DNA from: CAVUQH01 sp963774445
Lineage (GTDB): Bacteria; Myxococcota_A; Polyangia; Haliangiales; Haliangiaceae
Length of the DNA: 64,000 bases
Assembly (NCBI GenBank): GCA_963774445.1
Contig: CAVZFC010000016.1
Coordinates: 62,001-126,000, forward strand
Reading direction: 5' to 3'
A program made the position numbers and the translations under genes. The notes below the pieces were generated by a model. It did no database searches and was not told the DNA's origin. It worked only from the letters and a program-made list of their open reading frames with translations. Shown here piece by piece: positions 55,987-64,000 of the stretch. The stretch's first letter is position 1. The number at the start of each line of letters is the position of its first letter.

Positions 55987-57098
55987 GCACCCTCGGGATC
56001 GACCTGGGCACGACCAACACCGTGGCCGCTGTGCGCTTCGAGGTGGTGCCCCTCGCGCTGGAGGACGGCGAGCCGATCCTGCCGTCGGTGGTGGCCTATC
56101 CGCCCAGTGGCGTGACGCTGGTGGGAAGCCGCGCGCGCCGGCGCCGGGCGATCGACCCCAAGAACACGATCTACTCGTCCAAGCGCTTCATCGGCCGCCG
56201 CTGGGGCAGCGCCGAGGCCGAGGAGCTGGCTCGGCGCTACCCGTTCGATCTGATCGAGGGCGCCGACGGCGGCATCGCGTTCAAGACCCGCGGTGGCTAC
56301 CTCGACGCCACTGACATCGCCGCCACGATCCTGCAGACCGTTCACCGCGAGGCAACGGCGGAAATCGCCCGCGCCGTGGTCAGCGTGCCCAGTCGCTTCG
56401 GCCGCGAGCAACGCGAGGCGACCGTCGAGGCGGTGCACCGCGCCGGGTTCGGCGAAGTGTCGCTGATCGACGAGCCGGTGGCCACCGCGACCGCCTACCT
56501 CGCCGGCGGGATTCCGCCGGTCCAGTACGCCGTCGTCTACGACCTGGGCGGCGGCACCTTCGACATGGCGCTTGTCAACTGCCGGCACCGGCCGTTTCGC
56601 GTGCTCGCCCACGGCGGCGATCTGTTTCTCGGCGGCGACGACATCGATCGCGCGATCGCCGGGTGGGCGGCCGACGAGGTGTCACGCCGGCATCGCTGGG
56701 ACCTGCGCGACGATCCTCTGGTGTTCGATCGCCTGATCGCGGCCAGCGAGCGGGCCAAGATCGAGCTGGCCAACGAGGGCGCCGGGCGCATCGAGATGTC
56801 GTCGGTCGATCCGGCGGCGCCGGCCGCGGCCGAGCACCTATCCCTGGATGCGCCGCTGCTCGAGTCGCTGGCCCTCGACCTGGTCTACCGGTCGTTCGTC
56901 ATCTGCGACGCGGTGCTGGCCGACGCCGGCGTTCGCGCCGATCAGGTCGAGGAGATCTTCCTCGCTGGCGGCACCACCCGGTTGCCGATGGTGAGCGGCG
57001 CGGTGGCGCGCTACTTCGGCCGGACGCCCAGGGCCGATCACGACCCGATGGTCGTGGTCGCGTTGGGCGCCAGCCTGGCCGGCGGCGACGCCTGGTAG
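55983..57098 (+). CDS. Hsp70/DnaK-like ATPase lacking the substrate-binding domain
   Basis: A 371-residue actin/Hsp70-type ATPase with the phosphate-1 loop GIDLGTTNTVAAVRF. The connect regions are VVSVPSRFGREQREATVEA and LIDEPVATATAYL. Phosphate-2 is VVYDLGGGTFDMAL and the adenosine motif is EIFLAGGTTRLPMV. It ends where DnaK's linker and substrate-binding domain would start, so it is a nucleotide-binding domain only. GTG 55983 overlaps the receiver-PilZ stop. The stop abuts the stop of the convergent gene (TAGCTA, 57096-57101). Confidence 0.88.
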   Translation: MSTLGIDLGTTNTVAAVRFEVVPLALEDGEPILPSVVAYPPSGVTLVGSRARRRRAIDPKNTIYSSKRFIGRRWGSAEAEELARRYPFDLIEGADGGIAFKTRGGYLDATDIAATILQTVHREATAEIARAVVSVPSRFGREQREATVEAVHRAGFGEVSLIDEPVATATAYLAGGIPPVQYAVVYDLGGGTFDMALVNCRHRPFRVLAHGGDLFLGGDDIDRAIAGWAADEVSRRHRWDLRDDPLVFDRLIAASERAKIELANEGAGRIEMSSVDPAAPAAAEHLSLDAPLLESLALDLVYRSFVICDAVLADAGVRADQVEEIFLAGGTTRLPMVSGAVARYFGRTPRADHDPMVVVALGASLAGGDAW

Positions 57099-57719
57099 CT
57101 ACTCGTCGAGAAAGTCGAGGAAGCGGGCCTGGAGCAGCTTCAAGCCGCGCCCGGGGAAGTCGACCTGGACCTTGCGGGTGGGGCCGGTGCCGATCTCGCG
57201 CAGCGCCTTGCCGTCGCCGAACGTCGCGTGCCGCACCCGTCGCCCGGCCATGGTGCTCTCCGGTTGATAGGCGACCAGGCGGGCGCGTAGCGGCGCGGTG
57301 TCGGCGGCCGGTGGCGCCATCGACTCGAGCCAGGCGGCCAGGTCGTGGTCGCGCTGGCTGCGGTCGTCGGTGTCGAAGCAGACCAGCGTGCCCTCGTGCT
57401 TGCGCACGCACAGGATCACGCGCGGCTCCACCCGGGCGACGCCGATGAGATCGCCGCGGGCTCCGGCTTCGCGCAGGGCGCCGGTGTGGCCGACGACGCC
57501 GGCCAGCGTCATCGCGCAGCGGTCGGCCAGGGCCGGCGGCGCCGCGGCGAAGCAGGCCAGCACGTCGTCGGGCAGGCGCACGCCGACGGCCGCCTCGACC
57601 TGGCGCACGCGGTCGTTGTCCAGCTCGACCGGGCCGGGGTCGCCCCGCAGCGCCGACAGCGCGCGGGCGACGCGCGGTGACGGCGCCAGGTCACCGGCCG
57701 GGCGCAGCCTGTCGTTCAC
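57099..57719 (-). CDS. SMI1/KNR4-like domain with UvrD C-terminal-like tail
   Basis: A 206-residue protein. The central part resembles the SMI1/KNR4 superfamily, used widely in bacterial immunity to toxins (VEAAVGVRLPDDVLACFAAAPP, GVARVEPRVILCVRKHEGTLVCFDTDD). The last 45 residues resemble the Tudor-like tail of UvrD/PcrA helicases (GRRVRHATFGDGKALREIGTGPTRKVQVDF). GTG 57719 overlaps the FecR-like gene stop. Both domain assignments are from pattern recall. Confidence 0.65.
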   Translation of the reverse strand: MNDRLRPAGDLAPSPRVARALSALRGDPGPVELDNDRVRQVEAAVGVRLPDDVLACFAAAPPALADRCAMTLAGVVGHTGALREAGARGDLIGVARVEPRVILCVRKHEGTLVCFDTDDRSQRDHDLAAWLESMAPPAADTAPLRARLVAYQPESTMAGRRVRHATFGDGKALREIGTGPTRKVQVDFPGRGLKLLQARFLDFLDE

Positions 57720-58852
57720 GGCTGGCCGAGGCGGCGGCGCCAGGTGTCGACCTCGCGGCTGAAGCGGCCGTCGGGGTAGGTCTGGCTGTAGTCGTCGAGG
57801 AGCTGGCGGGCCAGGGCGCGGTGGCCCGCGCGGGCGGCCAGGCGGGCGGCGGCGAACAGCGCGTTCTCTCCCGCCGGCGTTCCGCGGTAGCGGGTGGCGA
57901 CCGCCTGGTAGCGGGCCAGGGCGTCAGCGGCGTCGCCGGCGACCATGGCGCACTCGGCCAGCAGGGTCTCGGCCTCGGCCCGCTGGCTGTGCCGCGGGCT
58001 GGCGTCGAGGGCGCGGTCGACGGCGGCGCGGGCCCGGTCGACCTTGCCGTTGGCCAGCGCCCGACGCGCGGTCGCCAGCTCGTGGGCTGCCGAAGGTCGG
58101 GCCGGCGCCGGCGTCTCTGCGGCGGCGCCATGGTCCGGCGGGGTGTTGGTGTCTGGCGCGGTCGCGCTGTCCGGCACCGGCTTCGCCGCGCCGACGGTCG
58201 GCTTGGCATCGTCGACGATGTCGACAATGCCGCCGTCGACGGTCCAGCTCTGGCCGGCTTCGACCGAAGGGGCCAGGATCACGCGCTGCAGCGACTCGAC
58301 CCGGACGCTGCCGCGGGTGACCCGCACGCCGTCCTGGGTCACCTCGAGCTGACCGCTCGTGGCGATCACGCTGAAGCGCGGCGTGTCGATGCGGTACGGG
58401 TGCGCGGTGTCGACCGGCAGGTTGACCTTCACCGCCCCCTGGCTGAGCATGATCCCGTCGCGGTGATGGTGCTCGGCGACGCGCGCCGGTCCCTGGCCGG
58501 ACACGGTGATGGCGGCGCGTCCCACCTGCAGCGCCGTCCCCGGCCGGGCGTGGTGCGTGGTAGCGACGCCGTCGGTCCCGCGGCGCGACAGCATCATCAC
58601 CACGATCGCGGCGACCGCGGCCATGGCGACGCCGCCGAAGGCGATGGCGCGCAGCGGCGAGCGCCGTCGCTGCGGCCGGGTGACTATCGGCCGGGGCTCG
58701 TCGATTGCGGGCGCGGGCGCCGGCTCCGTCGCCGGGACCGCCGCGGCCAGCGCCGCCTGGATCGCCCGCTCGCGCGCGGCGCGCGGCAATGCCGGCTGCT
58801 CGCGTGCCAGGTCGGCGAGGCGCAGAAGGTCGCCCTTGCGGCCGCCGCTCAC
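57716..58852 (-). CDS. FecR-domain anti-sigma-like protein with TPR-like C-terminus
   Basis: A 378-residue single-pass protein. The cytoplasmic N-terminus is about 60 residues, with one TM helix (AIAFGGVAMAAVAAIVVMML). A FecR-like beta domain follows (GTALQVGRAAITVSGQGPARV, YRIDTPRFSVIATSGQLEVTQDGVRVTRGSVRVES). The C-terminal third has TPR/YbgF-like helices (ARYQAVATRYRGTPAGENALFAAARLA). It overlaps the ECF sigma gene by GTGA (58849-58852), so it is the likely anti-sigma factor. Confidence 0.8.
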   Translation of the reverse strand: MSGGRKGDLLRLADLAREQPALPRAARERAIQAALAAAVPATEPAPAPAIDEPRPIVTRPQRRRSPLRAIAFGGVAMAAVAAIVVMMLSRRGTDGVATTHHARPGTALQVGRAAITVSGQGPARVAEHHHRDGIMLSQGAVKVNLPVDTAHPYRIDTPRFSVIATSGQLEVTQDGVRVTRGSVRVESLQRVILAPSVEAGQSWTVDGGIVDIVDDAKPTVGAAKPVPDSATAPDTNTPPDHGAAAETPAPARPSAAHELATARRALANGKVDRARAAVDRALDASPRHSQRAEAETLLAECAMVAGDAADALARYQAVATRYRGTPAGENALFAAARLAARAGHRALARQLLDDYSQTYPDGRFSREVDTWRRRLGQP

Positions 58853-59451
58853 GACATCGCCCCCTCGCTGAGGTACGAGCGCAGCGCCGGGTCCTTCTTG
58901 GCTCGCGACAGCAGCGACCGGCGGCACCAGAAGATCCGCGACTTGGTCGCGCTGCTCGACGCGCCGGTCAGGGCAGCGACTTCTTCGATCGAGTAGCCCT
59001 CGACGACGTGCAGCACGAACGCCAGCCGCTTGTCGGTGCCGATGGCGTCGAGGTGATGGAACAGCCGCTCCAGCGCCTGCTGCCGGCGCGCGCGGACGTC
59101 CGGCGCCAGCTCGGGATCGGTCGGGCGCTCCGGCACCAGCTCCAGCGCCACCTGGCGCTTGCGGTGCGGCCGGCGCAGGTGCTGCTTGACGATGTTGACC
59201 GCGATCCGGCAGAGCCAGGTCTTGACCGACGCCTCGCCGCGGTAGCGCGGGAACGATTTGACCGCGGCGATCAGCGTCTGCTGCAGCAGATCCTCGAGCT
59301 CGGAGTCGGGGCCAACCATCCGCCCGATCAGCCGCTCCACCGCCGGGGCGTTCTCTCGGAGCACGGTCTCGAGCGCCGCGCGGTCGCCGTGGCGACAGCG
59401 ATCGATCAGCTCGAGGTCGGGTTGCTCCGGCCGGGGGTGAGACTCGGACAA
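58849..59451 (-). CDS. ECF-type RNA polymerase sigma factor
   Basis: About 200 residues. Region 2 has ELEDLLQQTLIAAVKSFPRYRGEASVKTWLCRIAVNIVKQHLRR. Region 4 has LDAIGTDKRLAFVLHVVEGYSIEEVAALTGASSSATKSRIFWCRR. No ATG fits; TTG 59451 (LSESHPRPEQPDLELIDRC) is the most plausible start, with a TATACT box 9 nt upstream. It forms an operon with the FecR-like and SMI1-like genes. Confidence 0.87.
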   Translation of the reverse strand: MSESHPRPEQPDLELIDRCRHGDRAALETVLRENAPAVERLIGRMVGPDSELEDLLQQTLIAAVKSFPRYRGEASVKTWLCRIAVNIVKQHLRRPHRKRQVALELVPERPTDPELAPDVRARRQQALERLFHHLDAIGTDKRLAFVLHVVEGYSIEEVAALTGASSSATKSRIFWCRRSLLSRAKKDPALRSYLSEGAMS

Positions 59452-59492
59452 GGCCCCACTAGTATAGGTGAGGACGCGGCCCGCGGGGGCGA

Positions 59493-60479
59493 CTACCGGA
59501 TCTGCCCGACGAGCGAGAGCCCGAGCTCGCCGCGGAGGCGACCCAGGTCGACGATCTCGAGCTCGTTGATCAGGAACCGCTGGCGCAGCACGGCGAGCTC
59601 CACGCCGACCCAGGCGCGCAACTCCAGCGGGCCCCACGCTGGACGCCGGGCCTCGAGCTCGGCGTCCAGTGTGGGCAGCCAGACCACATCGGAGCCCTCG
59701 GTGTTGGCGGGAGTTCGACCGTCGGCAGACGCCCTGCGCATACCCACGCCCAGGCCGCCGCCCGCGGCGAACCCGCCGAAGCCAACCAGCGCGCGCGCGC
59801 GGGCCGCGACGCCGAGCTCGCGCACGCGGACGTAGCCGGAGGCGTTCTCCTTGTCAACCGCGCTCGCCCACCAGGCAGCGCCGACCAGCTCGAGGCGCAG
59901 CCGCGCGTGCGACAGCGCCAGACCTCCCTCGCCGTTCACCGCCAGCTGCATGCCGAGGTCGCCCTGCAGCGCGAGCGGCCCGGCGGCGACCACGCCTGCG
60001 CGCCGCCACGGCGGTGGCGGCGGCGGCGGTGGCGGTGGCGGCTTCTCCTTGCGCGAGGGCAGGGCGGCCAGGTCGACCACCTCTCGCACCTTGAGCGCCA
60101 GCGCTCGAACCGCCTCGGGGCCGCCGGGCTCGGCGATGTGGAAGACGTCAACCACGGCCCGGCTCTCGCGGCGAGAGCCGATGTAGAGCAGGTAGCCGGA
60201 CTCCGTCTCCTGCTCGACCCAGACCGCCAGGGTGCCGGGGGCGTCCAGCACGGTCGCGGCGCTCTCGAGCTTGGCCGCGGTCGTGTCGCCGGTCACGTCC
60301 GCGCCGACCGTCACCGTGGCCGCCCCAATCAGCTGGATGCGCAGCGCGTCGAGGAAGCCGTCCGGAAGGGGCTGGTCCGGCACCATCAGCACCACGACGT
60401 TGGCCGGGGGCGGTGCCGGCCGGGGCGCCGGAGGCGCCATCGGCAGCAGGGAGAGCAGGGTGGCAGCGACCAAGAACAT
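59493..60479 (-). CDS. Exported protein with proline run and barrel-like C-terminus
   Basis: A 328-residue protein with a signal peptide (FLVAATLLSLLPMAPPAPRPA). The N-terminal alpha/beta domain (VVVLMVPDQPLPDGFLDALRIQLI) is followed by a run of eleven prolines. A C-terminal half of alternating strands ends GLSLVGQIR, like an outer-membrane beta-structure. Its plan and place next to a sigma operon parallel the gene at 44786-45715. ATG 60479 is used. No named family recognised. Confidence 0.7.
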   Translation of the reverse strand: MFLVAATLLSLLPMAPPAPRPAPPPANVVVLMVPDQPLPDGFLDALRIQLIGAATVTVGADVTGDTTAAKLESAATVLDAPGTLAVWVEQETESGYLLYIGSRRESRAVVDVFHIAEPGGPEAVRALALKVREVVDLAALPSRKEKPPPPPPPPPPPWRRAGVVAAGPLALQGDLGMQLAVNGEGGLALSHARLRLELVGAAWWASAVDKENASGYVRVRELGVAARARALVGFGGFAAGGGLGVGMRRASADGRTPANTEGSDVVWLPTLDAELEARRPAWGPLELRAWVGVELAVLRQRFLINELEIVDLGRLRGELGLSLVGQIR

Positions 60480-60535
60480 CAGTGTGCGCGGGTATCTTAC
60501 CCACCGTCTTCAACCGAAAGGGCGGCCAGGGCGAC

Positions 60536-60548
60536 TAGACTGGTAGTG
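60536..60548 (+). promoter_or_regulatory. Leaderless-type -10 box before the Cys-rich lipoprotein
   Basis: TAGACT (60536-60541) ends 7 nt before ATG 60549, and no Shine-Dalgarno sequence is present. The spacing is identical to that at galU, the GNAT gene, tldD and the aminotransferase. Confidence 0.45.
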
Positions 60549-61343
60549 ATGATCGTCCGCCTCGTCTGCGCCGCCGCCCTGGTGTCGTGCCTGGCCTGCA
60601 ATGCCAGAACCAATCTCGCCTCCGACGACGGCGGCACGGCGGAGTTCACCGATGCCGATCCCGGGGCGTCCGATGCCGGACCGAGCGCCGGTTGTCAGCC
60701 GGGCGCGACTCAGTGCAACAACTGCGTCGACGACGACGGCGACGGGCTGATCGACGGCTTCGATCCCGAGTGCACCAGCATCCTGGACGATCGCGAGGAC
60801 AGCTTCGCCACCGGTATCCCCGGTGATAACTCCGACCGGACCAAGCAGGACTGCTTCTACGACGGCGACAGCGGCGCCGGCAACGATGGCTGCGACCTGC
60901 ACGTCTGCTGCCTGCTCGACGTCTGCCCGCCGAACCTGCCCGGGCCGAAGTTCGACCCGAGCAAGTGCGACGTCACCCAGGAGTGCATCGACAACTGCTC
61001 GCCGCTGGCGCCGCCCGGCTGCGACTGCTTCGGCTGCTGCACCATCTGCAACGGCGCCGGCTGCTTCGACGTCTTCACCAACCCGGCGGTCGCTCCGGAT
61101 TGCCAGGCCGAGAGCGCCGACGACCCGAAGAAGTGCCCGCCGTGCACCAAGTCGGCCGACTGCGGGGGCGGCGGATGCAACCCGCTGGAGTGCATCCTCT
61201 GTCCCGGGCAGACGTCCGACGACCTGCCGTCGAGCTGCACAGGCGCCCAGTGCCCGGCCGGCGTGACGCCCTGCATCACGACCTCGGACTGCCTGGATCG
61301 GCAGTTCTGCGCGGGCGGATGCTGCATTGGAGCAATTCAGTAG
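60549..61343 (+). CDS. Cys-rich lipoprotein
   Basis: A 264-residue lipoprotein (signal MIVRLVCAAALVSCLAC). An Asp/Gly/Ser linker is followed by a calcium-loop-like DDDGDGLIDGFDPEC. Many paired cysteines follow (CDCFGCCTICNGAGC, CPPCTKSADCGGGGC), ending CAGGCCIGAIQ. It is likely a disulfide-rich surface protein; function unknown. The gene is followed by a structured 3' region and a terminator. A GTG one codon upstream is an alternative start. Confidence 0.8.
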   Translation: MIVRLVCAAALVSCLACNARTNLASDDGGTAEFTDADPGASDAGPSAGCQPGATQCNNCVDDDGDGLIDGFDPECTSILDDREDSFATGIPGDNSDRTKQDCFYDGDSGAGNDGCDLHVCCLLDVCPPNLPGPKFDPSKCDVTQECIDNCSPLAPPGCDCFGCCTICNGAGCFDVFTNPAVAPDCQAESADDPKKCPPCTKSADCGGGGCNPLECILCPGQTSDDLPSSCTGAQCPAGVTPCITTSDCLDRQFCAGGCCIGAIQ

Positions 61344-61454
61344 GGCCCTGCGTTTTTCTTTCAACCGCGGTCCGGGTTGCCGCAACCATGAGAGTGCAGG
61401 GGGACCCGCAGAGCTTCCAACATCCCGACATAATGGGGCTCGTAAAGCGGGGTT

Positions 61455-61504
61455 CGCAGGCCTGGTTTCGGGGAGAAATCCCGACTCCAGGCCCGCGTTT
61501 TTTT
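61455..61504 (+). terminator. Intrinsic terminator after the Cys-rich lipoprotein gene
   Basis: The stem GGCCTGG (61459-61465) / CCAGGCC (61487-61493) is extended by CGC/GCG outside and CGGG/CCCG inside. It is followed by TTTTTTT (61498-61504). It works on the plus strand only. The 112 nt between the gene and this hairpin (61344-61454) have no ORF but contain further short pairings. Confidence 0.8.
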
Positions 61505-61541
61505 CGGCCGCCGTCAGCGCCCATGGGGCGCTGGCGCGAAA

Positions 61542-64000
61542 CTAGTTGGAGATCCAGACCGCGCGCACGGGCGACGCCGTGGTGCTGTCGAGCTCCACGC
61601 GGGTCCCCGACGCGGTGCCGGTGGTCGCGGTCTGGGTCGAGTTGCCACTGGCGACATAGGCGCTCCCGGAGCTCACGTCCACCGACCCGGCGCCACCCAC
61701 GACGACGACGGTCGAGGCCAGCGTGCCGGTATCCAGGCCGATGCGGATGACCTTGCCGCTGCTCGTGTCGCCAGTGCCGTAGCTCGACAGGTCGTTGATG
61801 CTGGCGCTGTCGGTCGTCACGAAGACGTCGTTGCCCGCGACCTGCACCTGGGAGTAGACGCGGTTGCCGGCGCCGAGGTCGGTGGCGACGTGGATCAGTC
61901 CGCCGGCGCTGGTCGAGCTCAGGGGTGTGCTCGTGGGCGTGGTCAACAGCGAGATCGAGATGAGGTACTGGTGGGTGGTCGCCGGCGACCAGGTCAGGGC
62001 GGTCCCGGTTCCCGAAGCGCCAGCGTCGTCCGCATAGCCCCCCGATGCCACCACCACGTATTCTCCGACGCCGTCCGAGAAGATGGTCGGCGGTGCCCCG
62101 ATGGGATGGTAATCGGACGAGAACTGGTACAGCGCCTTGCACGCTGATGCCACGCAGGGATTGGTGGAAGGCGAGCTCCCGTAGCGACTGCGGCCCGTGC
62201 TCGCGTCGAGCTGAAACAGGTTTCCGTAGAGCGTCCCGACCAGGACGTCGGTGAGGTACCCCGTGGCGTTGGGGTCGGTCGCGGCGACGCCCCCCGGAAT
62301 GCCGGTCGCCGGCACGTCGATGCTCACCGACCGCGGCGACGGGTAGAGGTAGTCCCACTCCCAAACCACCGCACCGGTCTCGGTGTTCAGCGCGAAGACG
62401 TTGGTGCCCGCCCCGGCGGTGCCGCCGTTGTTGGTCTGAGCGATGGTGACGTCGGTGGCAACATTGCTGATGCTGACCGGACCCATGGCGACGTTGAGGC
62501 CCACGCCCAGCTCGTAGCCGCCGCGCGAGGCAGGCGTGGTGTACTCCCAGACGATCGTGGGATCGGTCGGGTCGGTGACGTCGAGGGCGTAGACCGCGGG
62601 CGTTCCGCCGGACGTGCTCGGATCGCCGCCGCCGGTCTGGAAGGTGAGGATGGTCCGGAACGCGTTCTGCCCGCTGCCGTCGAAGTCGCCGTAGACGTCG
62701 GCCACCTTGGGCGACCCGTTCACGAGCGCGCTGTTGGTGCGCAGATAGGGCAGCTGGGTGCGGGGAAGGAATGCCCACAGCTCGACCCCGAGCTGGGTGC
62801 ACTCGCCGGATACGGAAGCGCAGATCGCGTGCAGCATGCCGTCACGGCCGCCCACGTAGACCATCGTCGGCCGGCTGCCACCGCCGGCGGCGACCGTGCT
62901 GGCCTCGATGACCGCCGACGTCGACCGATCGATTCCGCCCAGGGTCGGCGACGAGGTTCCGCTCGACGTCAAGCCGAGCACGCGCTTGAGCAGCTCGTCC
63001 TGGGCGCCGGTGTCGGTGATTCCCAGCAGCGCTCCGACCGACGAGCTGTTGCTCTGCTCGATGATGGTCCGGGTCGGACGCAGCCCACCGGCCACATTGG
63101 TGAAGACCGTGCGGCATCCGGTGGTGAAGCGGCTGCAGCCGCTGCCGGTCCACGAGTTGGTCGCCGGCGGGATCAGCTCGGCGGCGTCGAAGACCGGTGA
63201 CGCGAGCTCCGACAGCAGGGTCGCGGTGCTGCTCACCGATCCCACCGGCACCGCGCGGAAGTGTCCCTTGACCGCCGGGAAGGTCCAGGACTGCGCGTCG
63301 GCCAGCGTCGCTCCGGCTGCCAGGGTCGGCGCCGTCGTCGGCGGATCGGTCGCCTCGTAGGTGCCCTGGTACTCGGAGAGCGTGCTGCCGGCGTACGCGA
63401 TGATCGGCGACGAGCGGGAGACCTCGATGGTTTCGGCGTCACAGCTGAAGCCGCCGCCTTCGAAGGAGCCCAATGACCGGTCGTAGTGGATCGCGGCTCC
63501 GCCGGTGGCGTCAACCGTCTCGCCGACGATGGCGCCGTAGAAATCCGCGTTGCCCGCGAGCTTGACCTGCGTGTCCGGCGCGTAGACGGCAAAGGCCGAC
63601 TGGGTGCCGCCCGTGACCTTGATGTCGGTGGCAGAGGGGCCGACCATGAACACCAGGTCGGTCGCCTTGAGCGACGGGTTCGACACCGTCCCACCGGTCA
63701 GATCCATGCTGGTCGTGATGTAGACCAGGACTGGCGCCGACGCGACCTGAAGGTCGGCATTGCCGGAGAGGGTGAGCGAGTCGATGACGTAGGTGCCCGC
63801 CGACAGGATCAGATGCGAGTGCGACTTGATGCTGACCGTGCCGTAGGTCTCGTCGGGCGTCAGGTTCACGGTCGCGTGCGAGCCCGAGCTCACGTTCCCC
63901 TGCGGGGTTCCCACCGTCGGGATGGTCACGCTGGGCAGGTTGGTGTTGGTCGACTGGGACGACGAGGTGCCGTTGATGGTGCTGGCGCCGGGGGAGACGC
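61542..64000 (-). CDS. pilY1: PilY1-like pilus-associated protein, 3' part (partial)
   Basis: At least 819 codons; the frame is open to the window edge, so the true start is upstream. The N-terminal part seen here is a beta-helical or anchor-type domain (SHSHLILSAGTYVIDSLTLSGNADLQV, NADFYGAIVGETVDATGGAAIHYD). The C-terminal 500 residues resemble the PilY1 beta-propeller (MVYVGGRDGMLHAI, ELWAFLPRTQLPYL, LVGTLYGNLFQLDAS, FSDGVGEYVVVASGG). PilY1 is a type IV pilus tip adhesin and assembly factor with calcium-loop regulation. GTG 63929 is an internal codon, not a start. Confidence 0.82.
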   Translation of the reverse strand, partial: VSPGASTINGTSSSQSTNTNLPSVTIPTVGTPQGNVSSGSHATVNLTPDETYGTVSIKSHSHLILSAGTYVIDSLTLSGNADLQVASAPVLVYITTSMDLTGGTVSNPSLKATDLVFMVGPSATDIKVTGGTQSAFAVYAPDTQVKLAGNADFYGAIVGETVDATGGAAIHYDRSLGSFEGGGFSCDAETIEVSRSSPIIAYAGSTLSEYQGTYEATDPPTTAPTLAAGATLADAQSWTFPAVKGHFRAVPVGSVSSTATLLSELASPVFDAAELIPPATNSWTGSGCSRFTTGCRTVFTNVAGGLRPTRTIIEQSNSSSVGALLGITDTGAQDELLKRVLGLTSSGTSSPTLGGIDRSTSAVIEASTVAAGGGSRPTMVYVGGRDGMLHAICASVSGECTQLGVELWAFLPRTQLPYLRTNSALVNGSPKVADVYGDFDGSGQNAFRTILTFQTGGGDPSTSGGTPAVYALDVTDPTDPTIVWEYTTPASRGGYELGVGLNVAMGPVSISNVATDVTIAQTNNGGTAGAGTNVFALNTETGAVVWEWDYLYPSPRSVSIDVPATGIPGGVAATDPNATGYLTDVLVGTLYGNLFQLDASTGRSRYGSSPSTNPCVASACKALYQFSSDYHPIGAPPTIFSDGVGEYVVVASGGYADDAGASGTGTALTWSPATTHQYLISISLLTTPTSTPLSSTSAGGLIHVATDLGAGNRVYSQVQVAGNDVFVTTDSASINDLSSYGTGDTSSGKVIRIGLDTGTLASTVVVVGGAGSVDVSSGSAYVASGNSTQTATTGTASGTRVELDSTTASPVRAVWISN

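Noticed and set aside
61380..61465. Possible GEMM (c-di-GMP) riboswitch because of GGGACCCGCAGAGC and AGCGGGGTT segments
   Set aside because: The P2 hairpin with its GAAA loop is missing, and no plus-strand gene follows; the segment precedes a terminator and a convergent gene. An Infernal run against the family would settle it.

Overview
The window is about 64 kb of very GC-rich bacterial DNA with strongly G/C-ending codons. Three things point to a Myxococcota (former Deltaproteobacteria) chromosome. There are many lipoproteins with Asp/Ala/Gly-rich linkers and Cys-rich calcium-loop-like segments. There are receiver/DUF4388/PilZ regulators and a PilY1-like pilus protein. There is also a large multiheme c-type cytochrome locus. 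An order-level placement (Haliangiales/Polyangiales-like) would be a guess.

Region 1 (1-12062) is the end of the S10 operon followed by the spc and alpha operons: rplB (end), rpsS, rplV, rpsC, rplP, rpmC, rpsQ, rplN, rplX, rplE, rpsN, rpsH, rplF, rplR, rpsE, rpmD, rplO, secY, map, rpmJ, rpsM, rpsK, rpsD, rpoA, rplQ, closed by an intrinsic terminator. The order is canonical, except that adk and infA are absent around secY-map-rpmJ. A 12-bp-period repeat carrying five ATGA units sits at the rpmC-rpsQ junction.

Region 2 (12082-15041) holds lipoproteins. One is a large protein with two copies of an OB-like module and an internal change of codon style. Two lipoprotein 5' ends meet head to head at about 13815 and look truncated by a rearrangement. 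A PI-PLC-like lipoprotein follows.

Region 3 (15086-26094) is housekeeping and regulation: galU, egtD-like, priA, a receiver-DUF4388-J-like fusion, fmt, rsmB, rpe, a receiver-XRE regulator, tRNA-Pro(CGG) and a small exported protein.

Region 4 (26212-32449) is the most unusual part. It encodes an inner-membrane protein that fuses a cyclic-nucleotide-binding-like domain, four [4Fe-4S] motifs and a probable diheme b membrane domain, interrupted by one extra G. Next comes a 782-residue cytochrome built from ten triheme modules (30 potential haems), then an outer-membrane barrel. I infer an electron conduit from the quinone pool across the periplasm to the outer membrane.

Region 5 (32613-42335) is a GNAT gene and a five-gene minus-strand cluster of MoxR, DUF58, two VWA membrane proteins and a coiled-coil protein. 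Region 6 (42569-48262) holds an ECF sigma/anti-sigma cassette, lipoproteins (one with ten 24-bp repeats) and an ArnT/PMT-like glycosyltransferase. Region 7 (48727-59451) carries TldD/TldE, an aminotransferase, glycerate kinase, prmC, a receiver-PilZ protein, an Hsp70 without substrate-binding domain, a SMI1-like/UvrD-tail protein and a second ECF sigma/FecR pair. Region 8 (59493-64000) has exported proteins and the 3' part of a pilY1-like gene.

Many genes outside the ribosomal operon have a TANNNT box only 6-7 nt before the start codon, which suggests that leaderless transcription is common here.
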